DNA from: Streptomyces reniochalinae
GTDB lineage: Bacteria > Actinomycetota > Actinomycetes > Streptomycetales > Streptomycetaceae
DNA: 64,000 nt
Assembly (NCBI RefSeq): GCF_003323735.1
Contig: NZ_QOIM01000032.1
Coordinates: 1-64,000, forward strand
Direction: 5' to 3'
Shown here: piece after piece, positions 1-7,957 of the stretch
How positions within the stretch are numbered: the first letter of the stretch is position 1
Layout: the number at the start of each line of letters is the position of its first letter
Translations under genes and position numbers: made by a program
The notes under the pieces: model-generated
The model's database searches: none
What the model was told of the DNA's origin: nothing
The model's input: only the letters and a program-made list of their open reading frames with translations

Positions 1-93
1 ACGATGGACGCCGACGGCCACGACGCCGGCCTCGACGCCAACGGCGTATCCCTCGTCCTCACCCCCGGCGGCCTCATCAGCTCCCACGCCTGA
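1..93 (+). CDS. C-terminal end of an unidentified protein (partial)
   Basis: An open frame enters from the left edge and stops at TGA 91-93. The visible 30 residues are rich in Asp, Gly and Ala and end in LTPGGLISSHA. There is too little to assign a family. No homologous neighbour helps, because the next 1.4 kb consists of broken genes. Confidence 0.4.
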   Translation, partial: TMDADGHDAGLDANGVSLVLTPGGLISSHA

Positions 94-294
94 ACCCCGA
101 CCAGACCCGGGCAAGCCGGGGACGGGAGCCCAGCGAGTGACGGCCCAGGCCAGTACGGTTCAGGTGCGCACCACAGCCGCCGCGTGCGCGCTGGAGCCGT
201 TCGCCGACGGCCAGACCCTCGGAACCCGTCCCCGCCCCCTCGGCCTGCTCGCGCAGACCGCTCAGGGTGTGACGCTTGGTGGGCCACCGGGCCC

Positions 295-510
295 CCTCGT
301 TGCGTCGTGGCCGTCGCCGAGCTCGACGACCCGGCAGCGGTGGAACTCGGCCCCTTGTTCGCGACACCGCTCGTGTCGTGGAGACGTTGTGCCGGCCCGA
401 GCAGACCTACGTCTGCATGTGGTCGCACGGCCGCGACGCACGCAAGCACCTGCACATCGCGGTCCAGCCGGTGACCGCCGAGGTGCCGGACGGGACGTCC
501 TCACGCCGCT
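295..510 (+). pseudogene. HIT-family hydrolase remnant, frameshifted
   Basis: Two reading frames together give a HIT-like stretch: VVAVAELDDPAAVELGPLF in one frame, then RDTARVVETLCRPEQTYVCM and KHLHIAVQPV in another. The switch near position 357 is explained by one missing base (TTCGCG where TTCCGCG would keep the frame). KHLHIAVQ resembles the H-x-H-x-H nucleotide-binding motif of histidine-triad nucleotidyl hydrolases and transferases. No credible start is visible, and the frame after the motif runs into a short unrelated tail. It is read as a decayed fragment. Assignment rests on the motif and the spacing before it. Confidence 0.45.
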
Positions 511-693
511 GATGAACGGCTGCGCTCCCTGGTCATCCGGCCCTCCCCTCCGCCGGCCGACGGCCCGCCGGGTCAGCCTCTCCAAGGGAGAGACAGACCC
601 GCGATCACCGAGGTTCCGCGCGCAGGGCGAGGCCGGACGGTCCGAGCGGCGAGGCCGTCGACGAGGAACAGTGCTCGGCCGCCCTCACCGTCG

Positions 694-1494
694 GTGTCCG
701 GGAGCATGCTCGCCAGCGATCCTCCCCAGCACACCCGCCTCCGCAAGCTGGTGACCAAGGCGTTCACGACCGGGGCCGTCGCCACATTGCGACCGTTCGT
801 CGAACGAGTGACCAGTTCGTTGCTGGACCAATGGCCCGCCCAAGGCGAGGTCGACGTCATCGCTGACCTCGCGATGCCCTGCCCGTCACCGTGGTCTGCG
901 AGCTGCTCGGCGTTCCCGAAAACGACCGCGCAGACGTCAAGCGGTGGTCTGCCGACCTGTTCGCGGCGGGCCAGCCCGAGCGGATCGACGCGGCCTCACA
1001 CGAGATCGCCGAGTACATGCCGGGCCTCATTGCCCACAGGCGTGACAGCCCTGGCGACGCACTTCTCGATCGCCTCATCCTGGCCCGGGATGGCGAGGAC
1101 CGGCTCAGCGAGGAAGAGCTGGTGTCCCTGGCCGTCCTTCTCCTCCTCGCCGGGCACGAGACCACGACCAACTTCATCGGCAATGCTCTCCTCGCGCTCC
1201 TCCAGCAGCCTGCCAGTCTGGAGCAGTTGCGCCACGACCCAGATCTCCTGCCGGGGACCTTGGACGAACTGCTCCGCCACAGCTCCCCCGTCAGCATGGC
1301 CACGTTTCGGTACACGACCGAGGCCATCGCCCTCGGCGGAACCGACCTCCCAGCCGACGCCCCTGTGCAGGTGGCCATCGGAGCCACCAACCGGGACCCC
1401 GGCCGGTTCCCCTCCCCCGACCAACTCGACCTCGGGCGGAACGCCGGCGGACACCTGGCCTTCGGCCAGCACCGCTGCATCGGCGCCCCGCTAG
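694..1494 (+). pseudogene. Cytochrome P450 remnant, frameshifted and truncated at both ends
   Basis: Reading starts around SMLASDPPQHTRLRKLVTKA, a B'/C-helix-like P450 stretch. It changes frame near 878, where CCCTGCCC lacks one C. It continues through the I-helix LLLLAGHETTTN, an E-x-x-R-like LDELLRHS segment, and the haem loop FGQHRCIGAPLA with its Cys ligand. About 70 N-terminal residues and the last 50 or so are missing. Recognisable homology stops just where the convergent glycosyltransferase gene ends, so a deletion or rearrangement probably joined the two. The family call is secure; the substrate is unknown. It cannot make a working enzyme as sequenced. Confidence 0.85.
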
Positions 1495-3749
1495 CTCTTC
1501 GGCTTGGTCAGGTCGTAGAAGGTGGAGCTTCCGACGGTGACCTTGGTGAAGTTCTTCTCCACCCAGGAGCTGATCTGCGAGGCGGTGCCGCTGGACCCGA
1601 ATCCACCCCCACCGCGGGGAGCCTCGGCCCCTCCACCCTTGCCATCGGCTCCCTTGCCGCCGGACTTCTTGCCTCCGCCGCCCATGCCTCCGGCGATGTA
1701 GTAGTGGATCTTGCCGTCGGACACGTACTGCTTGAACTCCTTGAGGGTCGGGGACGGGTCGCTTCCGTTGAAGCCGCCGATCGCCATCACCGGGTCGCCG
1801 GTGGCGAGCTGATAGCTGGCCGCGTTCTGCGAGCCGGTGGAGGCCGCCGCCCAGGTGTAATCCTCGGCGTCCCGCTCCAGCAGGGCCTTGGCCTTGTCAC
1901 TGACCTGAGCGCCGTCGAGGAGGCCGCCCATGCCGCCACCACCGCCGCCACCACCGGGTCCGCCGCCACCGGGCATGCCCTTGCCGCTCGGGGCCCCCGC
2001 CTGATGGTTGCCCTTGCCGTTCGGCGCACCGCCCGGCATGCCCTTGCCGTTCGAGGTGCCGCCGGGCATGCCGTTGGGGGTACCGGCCCGGTGGTTGCCC
2101 TTGCCGTTCGGCGCGCCACCCGGCGTGCCCTTGCCGTTCGAGGTGCCGCCGGGCGCACCACCAGGCCCGCCCTTACCCGGCATCCCCTTGCCGCCGCCGG
2201 GCGGGCCCATGCTGCTGGCTCCGGACGGGCCGGCGGTCACGATGGCGCCGGAGTGCCCGGTGTTCAGCGTGGTGAAGGTGTACGCGGCGGGACCGGCCAG
2301 GCACACCAGGACGGCGAGTCCTCCGGCGAGCCAGGCCAGTGGCCGCCCCAGGCGGTTCACCGCCGGCAGCGCTGCTGCGGCGACCACTGAGCTCACGAGG
2401 ACGGCCCAGCGCAGCCAGGGCAGGTACTCAGGGGTGCGGTCGAGCAGCAGGTAGGACCACACTCCTGTTCCCACGACGGTCGCCGCCAGCACGGCCCGGG
2501 CCGCCGCGTGGGCCCGCCTCTCCCACAGCAGGGCCGCACCCATGCCCACGAGGGCGGCGATGTAGGGGGCCAGGGCGACGGTGTAGTACTGGTGGAAGAT
2601 CCCGGCCATGAAGGAGAAGACGCCGGCTGTCATCAGCAGGGCGCCGCCCCAGGCGAGGAACGCTGCCCGTGTCGCGTCCGTGCGGCCGGCACGGCGGGTG
2701 ATCACCAGGCCGACGGCGCACAGGAACAGCGCGGTGGGAAGGAGCCAGGCGATCTGGCTGCCGACCTCGTCGCCGAACATGCGCGTGATGCCGCTCTGGC
2801 CGAACATACCGCCGCCCCCGCCGCCTCCGGGGCCGCCGCCGACACTGCCCGTCTCGTTGCCGTTCAGCCGGCCGAAGCCGTTGTAGCCGAAGGTCAGTTC
2901 AAGGAACGAGTTGTGCTGTGAGCCGCCCACGTACGGGCGGGAGGAGGCGGGCCACAGTTCGACGGCCGCCACCCACCAGCCGCCGGCGACGACCATGACC
3001 ACGCCGGAGAGCAGCAGTTGGCCCAGCCGCTTGAGCGGCCGTACCGGAGCGCACACCGCGTACAGGAGTGCCAGCGGCGGCAGGATCAAGAACGCCTGGA
3101 GCGTCTTGGCCAGGAAGGCCAGACCGACCGCGGCGCCCGCCCACGCGAGCCACTTGGTGCGTCCGTCCTCGATCGCGCGCAGCACGAGGTGAACCGTGAC
3201 GGCCATCAGCAGGGCGAGCAGGGCGTCGGGGTTGTTGAAGCGGAACATCAGCGCGGCGACCGGCGTGAGCGCGAACACCGCGACGGTCAGCAACCCCGCC
3301 AGGGCACTGAACCGACGGCGCACCGCCGCGTAGAGCACCCCGGCCGTGGCCACCCCCATCAGCACCTGCGGGGCCAGGACGGTCCAGGAGCTGAGTCCGA
3401 AGAGCCGTACCGCAAGTGCCATGGGCCACAGTGCGGCCGGCGGCTTGTCGACGGTGATGGCGTTGCCCGCGTCGAGAGAGCCGAAGAAGAACGCCTTCCA
3501 GCTCTGGCTGCCCGCCTGCGCCGCGGCCGAGTAGAAGGAGTTGGCGTAGCCGGAGGCACTGAGGTTCCACAGGTAGGCGAGTGCGATCACCAGCAGGAGG
3601 GCGAGGAGGACGGGCCGCACCCACGCGGGGTCCTCGGCGCGTCCGCGCCAGAGGCGCACGTGCCAGGGCGCACTCGACCGGCGGCCACGGGATCGCGGCG
3701 TCGGCGCCGTAGCGGCTGTGGGGCCGGCTGCGGTGGAGTGGGTGGTCAT
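1491..3749 (-). CDS. GT39/PMT-family (ArnT-like) glycosyltransferase with Gly-rich repeat insertion
   Basis: The 752-residue product is a polytopic membrane glycosyltransferase of the dolichyl-phosphate-mannose mannosyltransferase/ArnT type. These enzymes move sugars from polyprenyl-phosphate donors on the outer face of the membrane. After a short basic N-terminus comes the first TM helix, then an extracytoplasmic loop with AITVDKPP, the acidic metal/sugar loop typical of the family. About 11 hydrophobic segments follow, up to roughly residue 490. Next is a low-complexity Gly/Pro/Asn/Lys stretch (about 500-610), then a soluble C-terminal domain ending FYDLTKPKS. ATG 3749 was chosen because it overlaps the upstream glycosyltransferase stop in ATGA, which implies translational coupling. 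Longer in-frame starts run through the neighbour. The donor is presumably made by that neighbour; the acceptor is unknown. Confidence 0.85.
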   Translation of the reverse strand: MTTHSTAAGPTAATAPTPRSRGRRSSAPWHVRLWRGRAEDPAWVRPVLLALLLVIALAYLWNLSASGYANSFYSAAAQAGSQSWKAFFFGSLDAGNAITVDKPPAALWPMALAVRLFGLSSWTVLAPQVLMGVATAGVLYAAVRRRFSALAGLLTVAVFALTPVAALMFRFNNPDALLALLMAVTVHLVLRAIEDGRTKWLAWAGAAVGLAFLAKTLQAFLILPPLALLYAVCAPVRPLKRLGQLLLSGVVMVVAGGWWVAAVELWPASSRPYVGGSQHNSFLELTFGYNGFGRLNGNETGSVGGGPGGGGGGGMFGQSGITRMFGDEVGSQIAWLLPTALFLCAVGLVITRRAGRTDATRAAFLAWGGALLMTAGVFSFMAGIFHQYYTVALAPYIAALVGMGAALLWERRAHAAARAVLAATVVGTGVWSYLLLDRTPEYLPWLRWAVLVSSVVAAAALPAVNRLGRPLAWLAGGLAVLVCLAGPAAYTFTTLNTGHSGAIVTAGPSGASSMGPPGGGKGMPGKGGPGGAPGGTSNGKGTPGGAPNGKGNHRAGTPNGMPGGTSNGKGMPGGAPNGKGNHQAGAPSGKGMPGGGGPGGGGGGGGMGGLLDGAQVSDKAKALLERDAEDYTWAAASTGSQNAASYQLATGDPVMAIGGFNGSDPSPTLKEFKQYVSDGKIHYYIAGGMGGGGKKSGGKGADGKGGGAEAPRGGGGFGSSGTASQISSWVEKNFTKVTVGSSTFYDLTKPKS
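1975..2185 (-). repeat. Imperfect tandem repeat inside the GT39 gene
   Basis: The DNA repeats a module containing cccttgccgttcgg and ccgggcatgccc. It encodes alternating blocks such as MPGGTSNGKG and PGGAPNGKGNH on the minus strand. Two long units (around 2005-2095 and 2098-2165) are nearly identical, with shorter copies on either side. The encoded segment is predicted to be a flexible Gly/Asn/Lys linker outside the membrane. Confidence 0.8.
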
Positions 3750-5161
3750 CGAAGGGTCTCCTGGGTGTCTCGGACGGTGGTCTCGGGCCGGAGCGGTTCC
3801 GCGAGGCGCTCCGGCGTATCGGGGGTTCCCGGCGTCTCCGGCCCCTGTGCCTGTGGTGCTCCGGCTGCGCCGGGCCGTGCGGTCGCGGCGGCCGAACGCT
3901 GCTCGGAAAAGACCCACACCCGCAGGAGCAGGAACCGCAGTACGGTCGCTGCGAGGTTGGCGGCGATCAGTACGGCGAGTTCCGCGCCGTGCGAGTGGTG
4001 CGGGTCCGCGGTGTCGAGAGCGGCCAGCGAGCCGCTGGTCAGGGCGAGGCCGATGGCGAAGACGACAAGCCCCTGCGCCTGGTGGCGGACCGCCCGTGTC
4101 CGGCCTCGGACGCCGAAGGTCAGGCGCCGGTTGGCCGCGGTGTTGGCGACGGCGGAGACGAGGAGCGCGAGGGCGTTGGCGGCCTGGGCGGCGACCCCCG
4201 TGCGGAAGAGGGAGTACAGCAGCAGGTAGAAGAGGGTGGAGAGGGCTCCGACAGCGCAGAACCCGACCAGTTGCCGCGCCAGTCCCCCGGGGACGCCCTT
4301 CACCTGCCGGTCGCGCGGGTCGTCGCCGAAGGGGCGGGCGAGCCGGTCCAGCGGCAGGGCCCCGGAGGCGAGTGCCCGGCCCACCCGCCATACGCCTTTG
4401 AGGTCGTCGGTGGCCGTCTTGACCACGTTCACCGAGGAGTGCGGGTCATCCACCCAGTCCACCGGCACCTCGTGGATGCGCAGCCCCGCCCGCTCGGCGA
4501 GGACCAGCAGCTCGGTGTCGAAGAACCAGCCGGTGTCCTCCACCAGCGGCAGTAGTGCCTGCGCCACGTCGCGCCGTACGGCCTTGAAGCCGCACTGGGC
4601 GTCCGAGAAGCGGGCGTGCAGGGAGCCACGCAGGATGAGGTTGTAGGCGCGCGAGATGAACTCGCGCCGGGGCCCGCGCACCACGCGTGAGGCCGGGCTG
4701 AGCCGGGTGCCGATCGCCAGGTCGGAGTGGCCGGAGATGAGCGGGGCGACCAGCGGCAGCAGCGCGTTGAGGTCGGTGGACAGGTCGACGTCCATGTAGG
4801 CGAGGACGGGGGCGTCGGAGGCCGCCCACACCGCGCGCAGCGCACGTCCGCGGCCCTTTTGGGCCAGCCGCGTGTACGCCGCGGACGGCAGCTGCTCGCA
4901 GAGTGCGGCGCCGACGGCGGGTGTGGCGTCGGTGGAGGCGTTGTCCGCGATGGTCACGCGAAAGGGGTAGGGGAAGTTCCGTGTGAGGTGGGCGTGCAGG
5001 CGGCGTACGCAGGGCCCGAGGTCGTTCTCCTCGTTGTAGACGGGGACGACGACGTCCAGGACCGGAGCACCCGGGGAAGGGCCGTGCGTGTCCGCGGGCA
5101 GATGGTCCCGCGTGGGCAGCGGCCCTGGCGGGAGAGTCTGGGATCGAGGCTCGGTTCGCAT
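3746..5161 (-). CDS. Bifunctional GT2 glycosyltransferase / GtrA-like membrane protein
   Basis: The product is 471 residues. Residues about 40-280 form a GT-A fold polyprenyl-phosphate glycosyltransferase (DPM1/GtrB type), with VVVPVYNEENDL at the start, the DVDLSTD acceptor/metal motif and a GxRLSPASRVVRGPRREFIS segment. A GtrA/DPMS-like domain of four TM helices follows (about 315-440), then a disordered Pro/Glu tail. It is predicted to load a sugar onto a polyprenyl phosphate and help flip it for the GT39 enzyme encoded next. The two genes overlap by ATGA. The start at ATG 5161 lies 40 bp after the sensor kinase stop. An in-frame ATG further upstream would overlap the kinase. Confidence 0.85.
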   Translation of the reverse strand: MRTEPRSQTLPPGPLPTRDHLPADTHGPSPGAPVLDVVVPVYNEENDLGPCVRRLHAHLTRNFPYPFRVTIADNASTDATPAVGAALCEQLPSAAYTRLAQKGRGRALRAVWAASDAPVLAYMDVDLSTDLNALLPLVAPLISGHSDLAIGTRLSPASRVVRGPRREFISRAYNLILRGSLHARFSDAQCGFKAVRRDVAQALLPLVEDTGWFFDTELLVLAERAGLRIHEVPVDWVDDPHSSVNVVKTATDDLKGVWRVGRALASGALPLDRLARPFGDDPRDRQVKGVPGGLARQLVGFCAVGALSTLFYLLLYSLFRTGVAAQAANALALLVSAVANTAANRRLTFGVRGRTRAVRHQAQGLVVFAIGLALTSGSLAALDTADPHHSHGAELAVLIAANLAATVLRFLLLRVWVFSEQRSAAATARPGAAGAPQAQGPETPGTPDTPERLAEPLRPETTVRDTQETLR

Positions 5162-5201
5162 GTTGTCGAGCCTCGCCAACGGCCCTGTCAGGACCTTGTG
5201 C

Positions 5202-6851
5202 TCAGCCTGTGGGACGCCTGTGAGTTTCCGGCCGGGAGGCCCGTCCCTCTCCGAGCCCGCTGGGAAGGCCGCCGTGGGGCCCGTCAGCCGGAGCCGTATC
5301 CAGCGCGGCCGGCAGATCGACGGTGAATACGGTTTGTCCCGGCACGCTCTCCACGCGCACCTCTCCTCCGTGCGCGGTGGTGACGGCCCGGACGATGGCC
5401 AGGCCGAGGCCGGTGGACCCGGAGGCTCGGGAGCGGGAGGTGTCGCCGCGCGCGAAGCGTTCGAAGACGTGCGGCAGCAGGGCGGGCGGGATGCCGGGGC
5501 CGTCGTCGTGGACCTCCAGCAGCAGCCGGGGCCCGGCCCGGCGCACGCGGGCCGTGACCGTGGTGCCGGGCGGGGTGTGGCGGCGGGCGTTGGCCAGCAG
5601 GTTGACCAGGACCTGGTGCAGGCGCTGGGGGTCGGCCCGTACGCAGGTGGCCGCCCCGCCTTCCTCCGGCAGGTCGAGCCGCCACACGTGGTCGGGTCCG
5701 GCGGCGTGCGCGTCCGCGACCGCGTCGACGACCAGCGGGCACACATCCGTGTCCGCGAAGGACAGCGGACGCCCGGTATCGAGGCGGGCAAGGAGCAGCA
5801 TGTCTTCGACAAGCCCTGTCATCCGCCCGGTCTCGGCCTCGATCCGGCCCAGCGCGTGCCGCATCTCGGGGCCGGCCGGCACCCGGCCGCGCCGGGTCAG
5901 CTCGGCGTAGCCGCGGATGGAGGCGAGCGGGGTGCGCAGTTCGTGGCTGGCGTCGGCCACGAACTGCCGCACCCGGGTCTCGCTGCGCTGACGCGCGTCG
6001 AGCGCGGAGTGGACGTGGTCGAGCATCCGGTTCAAGGCGGCGCCGACCTGGCCGACCTCCGTGCGCGGGTCCGCCTCGGTGTCGGGAACGCGCTCGTGCA
6101 GCGCGACTTCCCCGCTGTGCAGCGGCAGCTGGGATACGCGGGTGGCGGTGGCAGCCACCCGCCGCATCGGTCGCAGGGCGACCCCCACGATCGCGGCGGA
6201 GGCGATCCCCGCGGCTGTCAGCCCGGCGCCCGCGACGGACAGTTCGATCACGAGCAGGGTGCTGATCGTCCCGTCGACCTCCGAGGTGGGCCGGCCCACG
6301 TAGAAGGCGCCGCGCACTCCGTCTGCGTACCGCACGCGGTAGTCGCCCCGGCCCGGAAGCTCGACACCGTGGGCCTTGCCGTCCCGCGCCACACCGGCCA
6401 GGGCGTCGAGCTGGGCGCGGGTGAGGTCACTGGCCTGTGTACGCACCCCGCCGCCGGAGCTGGAGCGGTCGGTGTTGATCTCTCCGTCGGTCACCCGCAC
6501 GTTCCCGTCGTCGCCCCTCCCGACCCGGGCACCTATCGTGCCGGAGGTGGCACCCTTGGTGACGAAATCGTAGGTGTCCCCACCGGGCGGCGGAGGATCC
6601 CGCCTGTGGGGGTCCATACCCTGCGGCAGCGACTTGGGGCCTGCGGCACGTATGGCGATCTGGCCCACCTCGTCGTCGAGCTGCCGGTACAGGTACGAGC
6701 GCAGGGCGATGGTCGTGACGGCTCCGATGACGGCGGCGACGACCGCGATCAGGGCCACGCAGGAGACCGCGAGCCTGACACGCAGGGAGTGAGGGCGGGC
6801 ACGACGGCCGGACCGGGTGCCAGGTGCGCTGATGCCTCCTGCGCCTCTCAC
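5202..6851 (-). CDS. Membrane sensor histidine kinase (OmpR-partner type)
   Basis: The product is 549 residues. It has a TM helix at about 25-45, an extracytoplasmic sensor region to about 200, a second TM, HAMP (about 225-285), HisKA with the phospho-acceptor in FVADASHELRTPLASI, and HATPase_c with N box LLANARRHTP, DDGPGIP and GSTGLGLAIV. The family phosphorylates the Asp of the paired regulator in response to an envelope signal. The GTG start at 6851 overlaps the regulator stop as GTGA, so the pair is translationally coupled. The two glycosyltransferase genes follow on the same strand. This suggests the system senses and adjusts envelope glycosylation, which is inference from position only. 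Confidence 0.92.
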   Translation of the reverse strand: MRGAGGISAPGTRSGRRARPHSLRVRLAVSCVALIAVVAAVIGAVTTIALRSYLYRQLDDEVGQIAIRAAGPKSLPQGMDPHRRDPPPPGGDTYDFVTKGATSGTIGARVGRGDDGNVRVTDGEINTDRSSSGGGVRTQASDLTRAQLDALAGVARDGKAHGVELPGRGDYRVRYADGVRGAFYVGRPTSEVDGTISTLLVIELSVAGAGLTAAGIASAAIVGVALRPMRRVAATATRVSQLPLHSGEVALHERVPDTEADPRTEVGQVGAALNRMLDHVHSALDARQRSETRVRQFVADASHELRTPLASIRGYAELTRRGRVPAGPEMRHALGRIEAETGRMTGLVEDMLLLARLDTGRPLSFADTDVCPLVVDAVADAHAAGPDHVWRLDLPEEGGAATCVRADPQRLHQVLVNLLANARRHTPPGTTVTARVRRAGPRLLLEVHDDGPGIPPALLPHVFERFARGDTSRSRASGSTGLGLAIVRAVTTAHGGEVRVESVPGQTVFTVDLPAALDTAPADGPHGGLPSGLGEGRASRPETHRRPTG

Positions 6852-7594
6852 GGCACCTCGTCCGCGGGTTTGATGAGATAGCCGGCGCCGCGCCGTGTGT
6901 GAATCATCGGATCGCGGCCGGCGTCGATCTTGCGGCGCAGGTAGGAGATGTACAGCTCGACGACGTTGGCCTGGCCGCCGAAGTCGTAGGACCACACCCG
7001 GTCGAGGATCTGCGCCTTGCTGAGCACCCGGCGCTGGTTGCGCATCAAGAAGCGCAGCAGCTCGAACTCCGTAGCTGTCAGGTGGATGTACTGGCTGCCG
7101 CGGTAGACGTCGTGGCTCTCCTCGTCCAGCGTCAGCTCGCCCACCCGGAGTACGGACGCGTTGCCGCGGTCGCCCGCCCCCGCCCGTCGGATCAGCCCCC
7201 GTAGCCGGGCCACCACCTCCTCCAGGCTGAAGGGCTTGGTGACGTAGTCGTCGCCCCCCGCCGTGAGCCCGGTGATCCGGTCCTCCACGGCATCCTTCGC
7301 CGTCAGGAAGAGCACCGGAACGTCCGCCCTCTCGTGACGCAGCCGCCGCAGAATCGCGAGGCCGTCCATGTCCGGCAGCATGATGTCCAGCACCACGGCG
7401 TCGGGACGGAACTCGAAGGCTGCACGCATGGCCTCCTCCCCGTTCGCGGCGGAGCGGATCTCCCATCCCTCGTAGCGCAGGGCGAGCGAAAGCAACTCGG
7501 TGATCGACTGCTCGTCGTCCACGACGAGTACCCGGACGGCGCTGCCGTCCGGCCTCAGCAGTTCGGTGCGCCCCTGGGGCATGGAGGTGGCCAT
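6848..7594 (-). CDS. OmpR/PhoB-family response regulator
   Basis: The product is 248 residues. The receiver domain spans about 20-135, with DDEQS acidic pocket, phospho-acceptor in VVLDIMLPDMDG, Thr in FLTAKD and Lys in TKPFS. A winged-helix DNA-binding domain follows (about 150-245), with LTATEFELLRFLMRN and a C-terminal RRGAGYLIKP wing. ATG 7594 gives the N-terminus MATSMPQGRTELLRPDG, typical of streptomycete homologues. An earlier ATG at 7669 would add an arginine-rich stretch unlike the family. It heads the regulator-kinase-GT2-GT39 run. Confidence 0.92.
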   Translation of the reverse strand: MATSMPQGRTELLRPDGSAVRVLVVDDEQSITELLSLALRYEGWEIRSAANGEEAMRAAFEFRPDAVVLDIMLPDMDGLAILRRLRHERADVPVLFLTAKDAVEDRITGLTAGGDDYVTKPFSLEEVVARLRGLIRRAGAGDRGNASVLRVGELTLDEESHDVYRGSQYIHLTATEFELLRFLMRNQRRVLSKAQILDRVWSYDFGGQANVVELYISYLRRKIDAGRDPMIHTRRGAGYLIKPADEVP

Positions 7595-7957
7595 ACGACC
7601 AGTGTGTGTGCGGACCCTGAGAGCCGCCTGTCGGCTTCCTGTGAATCTGCTGAGAAACCCGCGCCCCACATGCTGTCTCTGCCGCTACCCCCCCCGGGCA
7701 GGGCCGGGAGACAAACGAGATAAACACGAATACGCACAGTCTGGCATCACACGGTAAGCAATTGCACACACAGCATCCGCACCGAGGTGGCACCGACTGT
7801 GCCAGTCAAACACACCGCCCAAACGAGCACAGGCTGTCACGGACCAGCCGGACCGTTGCACACCGGGCACCACCTGCGCGCCCCTACAGGCCGGGCCGCA
7901 CCCCGCGGTCCGCCGACGGCTGAGGCCGCGGGCCTCAGCCGTGTCCGCACAGCCCCG
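7595..7957. other. Intergenic region between response regulator and GGT-like gene
   Basis: About 360 bp with no supported gene. It should carry the promoter of the response-regulator operon (reading left) and the terminator of the GGT-like gene. It contains a C8 run near 7688 and the hairpin listed separately. No convincing promoter hexamers were recognised. Confidence 0.5.
7918..7940 (-). terminator. Hairpin terminator after the GGT-like gene
   Basis: GGCTGAGGCC and GGCCTCAGCC form a perfect 10-bp stem around a GCG loop, starting 18 bp past the stop of the minus-strand gene. There is no T-run, as is usual for streptomycete terminators. Confidence 0.7.

Noticed and set aside
3750..4391. A longer minus-strand frame extending the GT39 gene to 966 residues
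   Set aside because: The extension runs through the GT2-GtrA gene out of frame and has no homologous character; ATG 3749 with the ATGA overlap is the real start.
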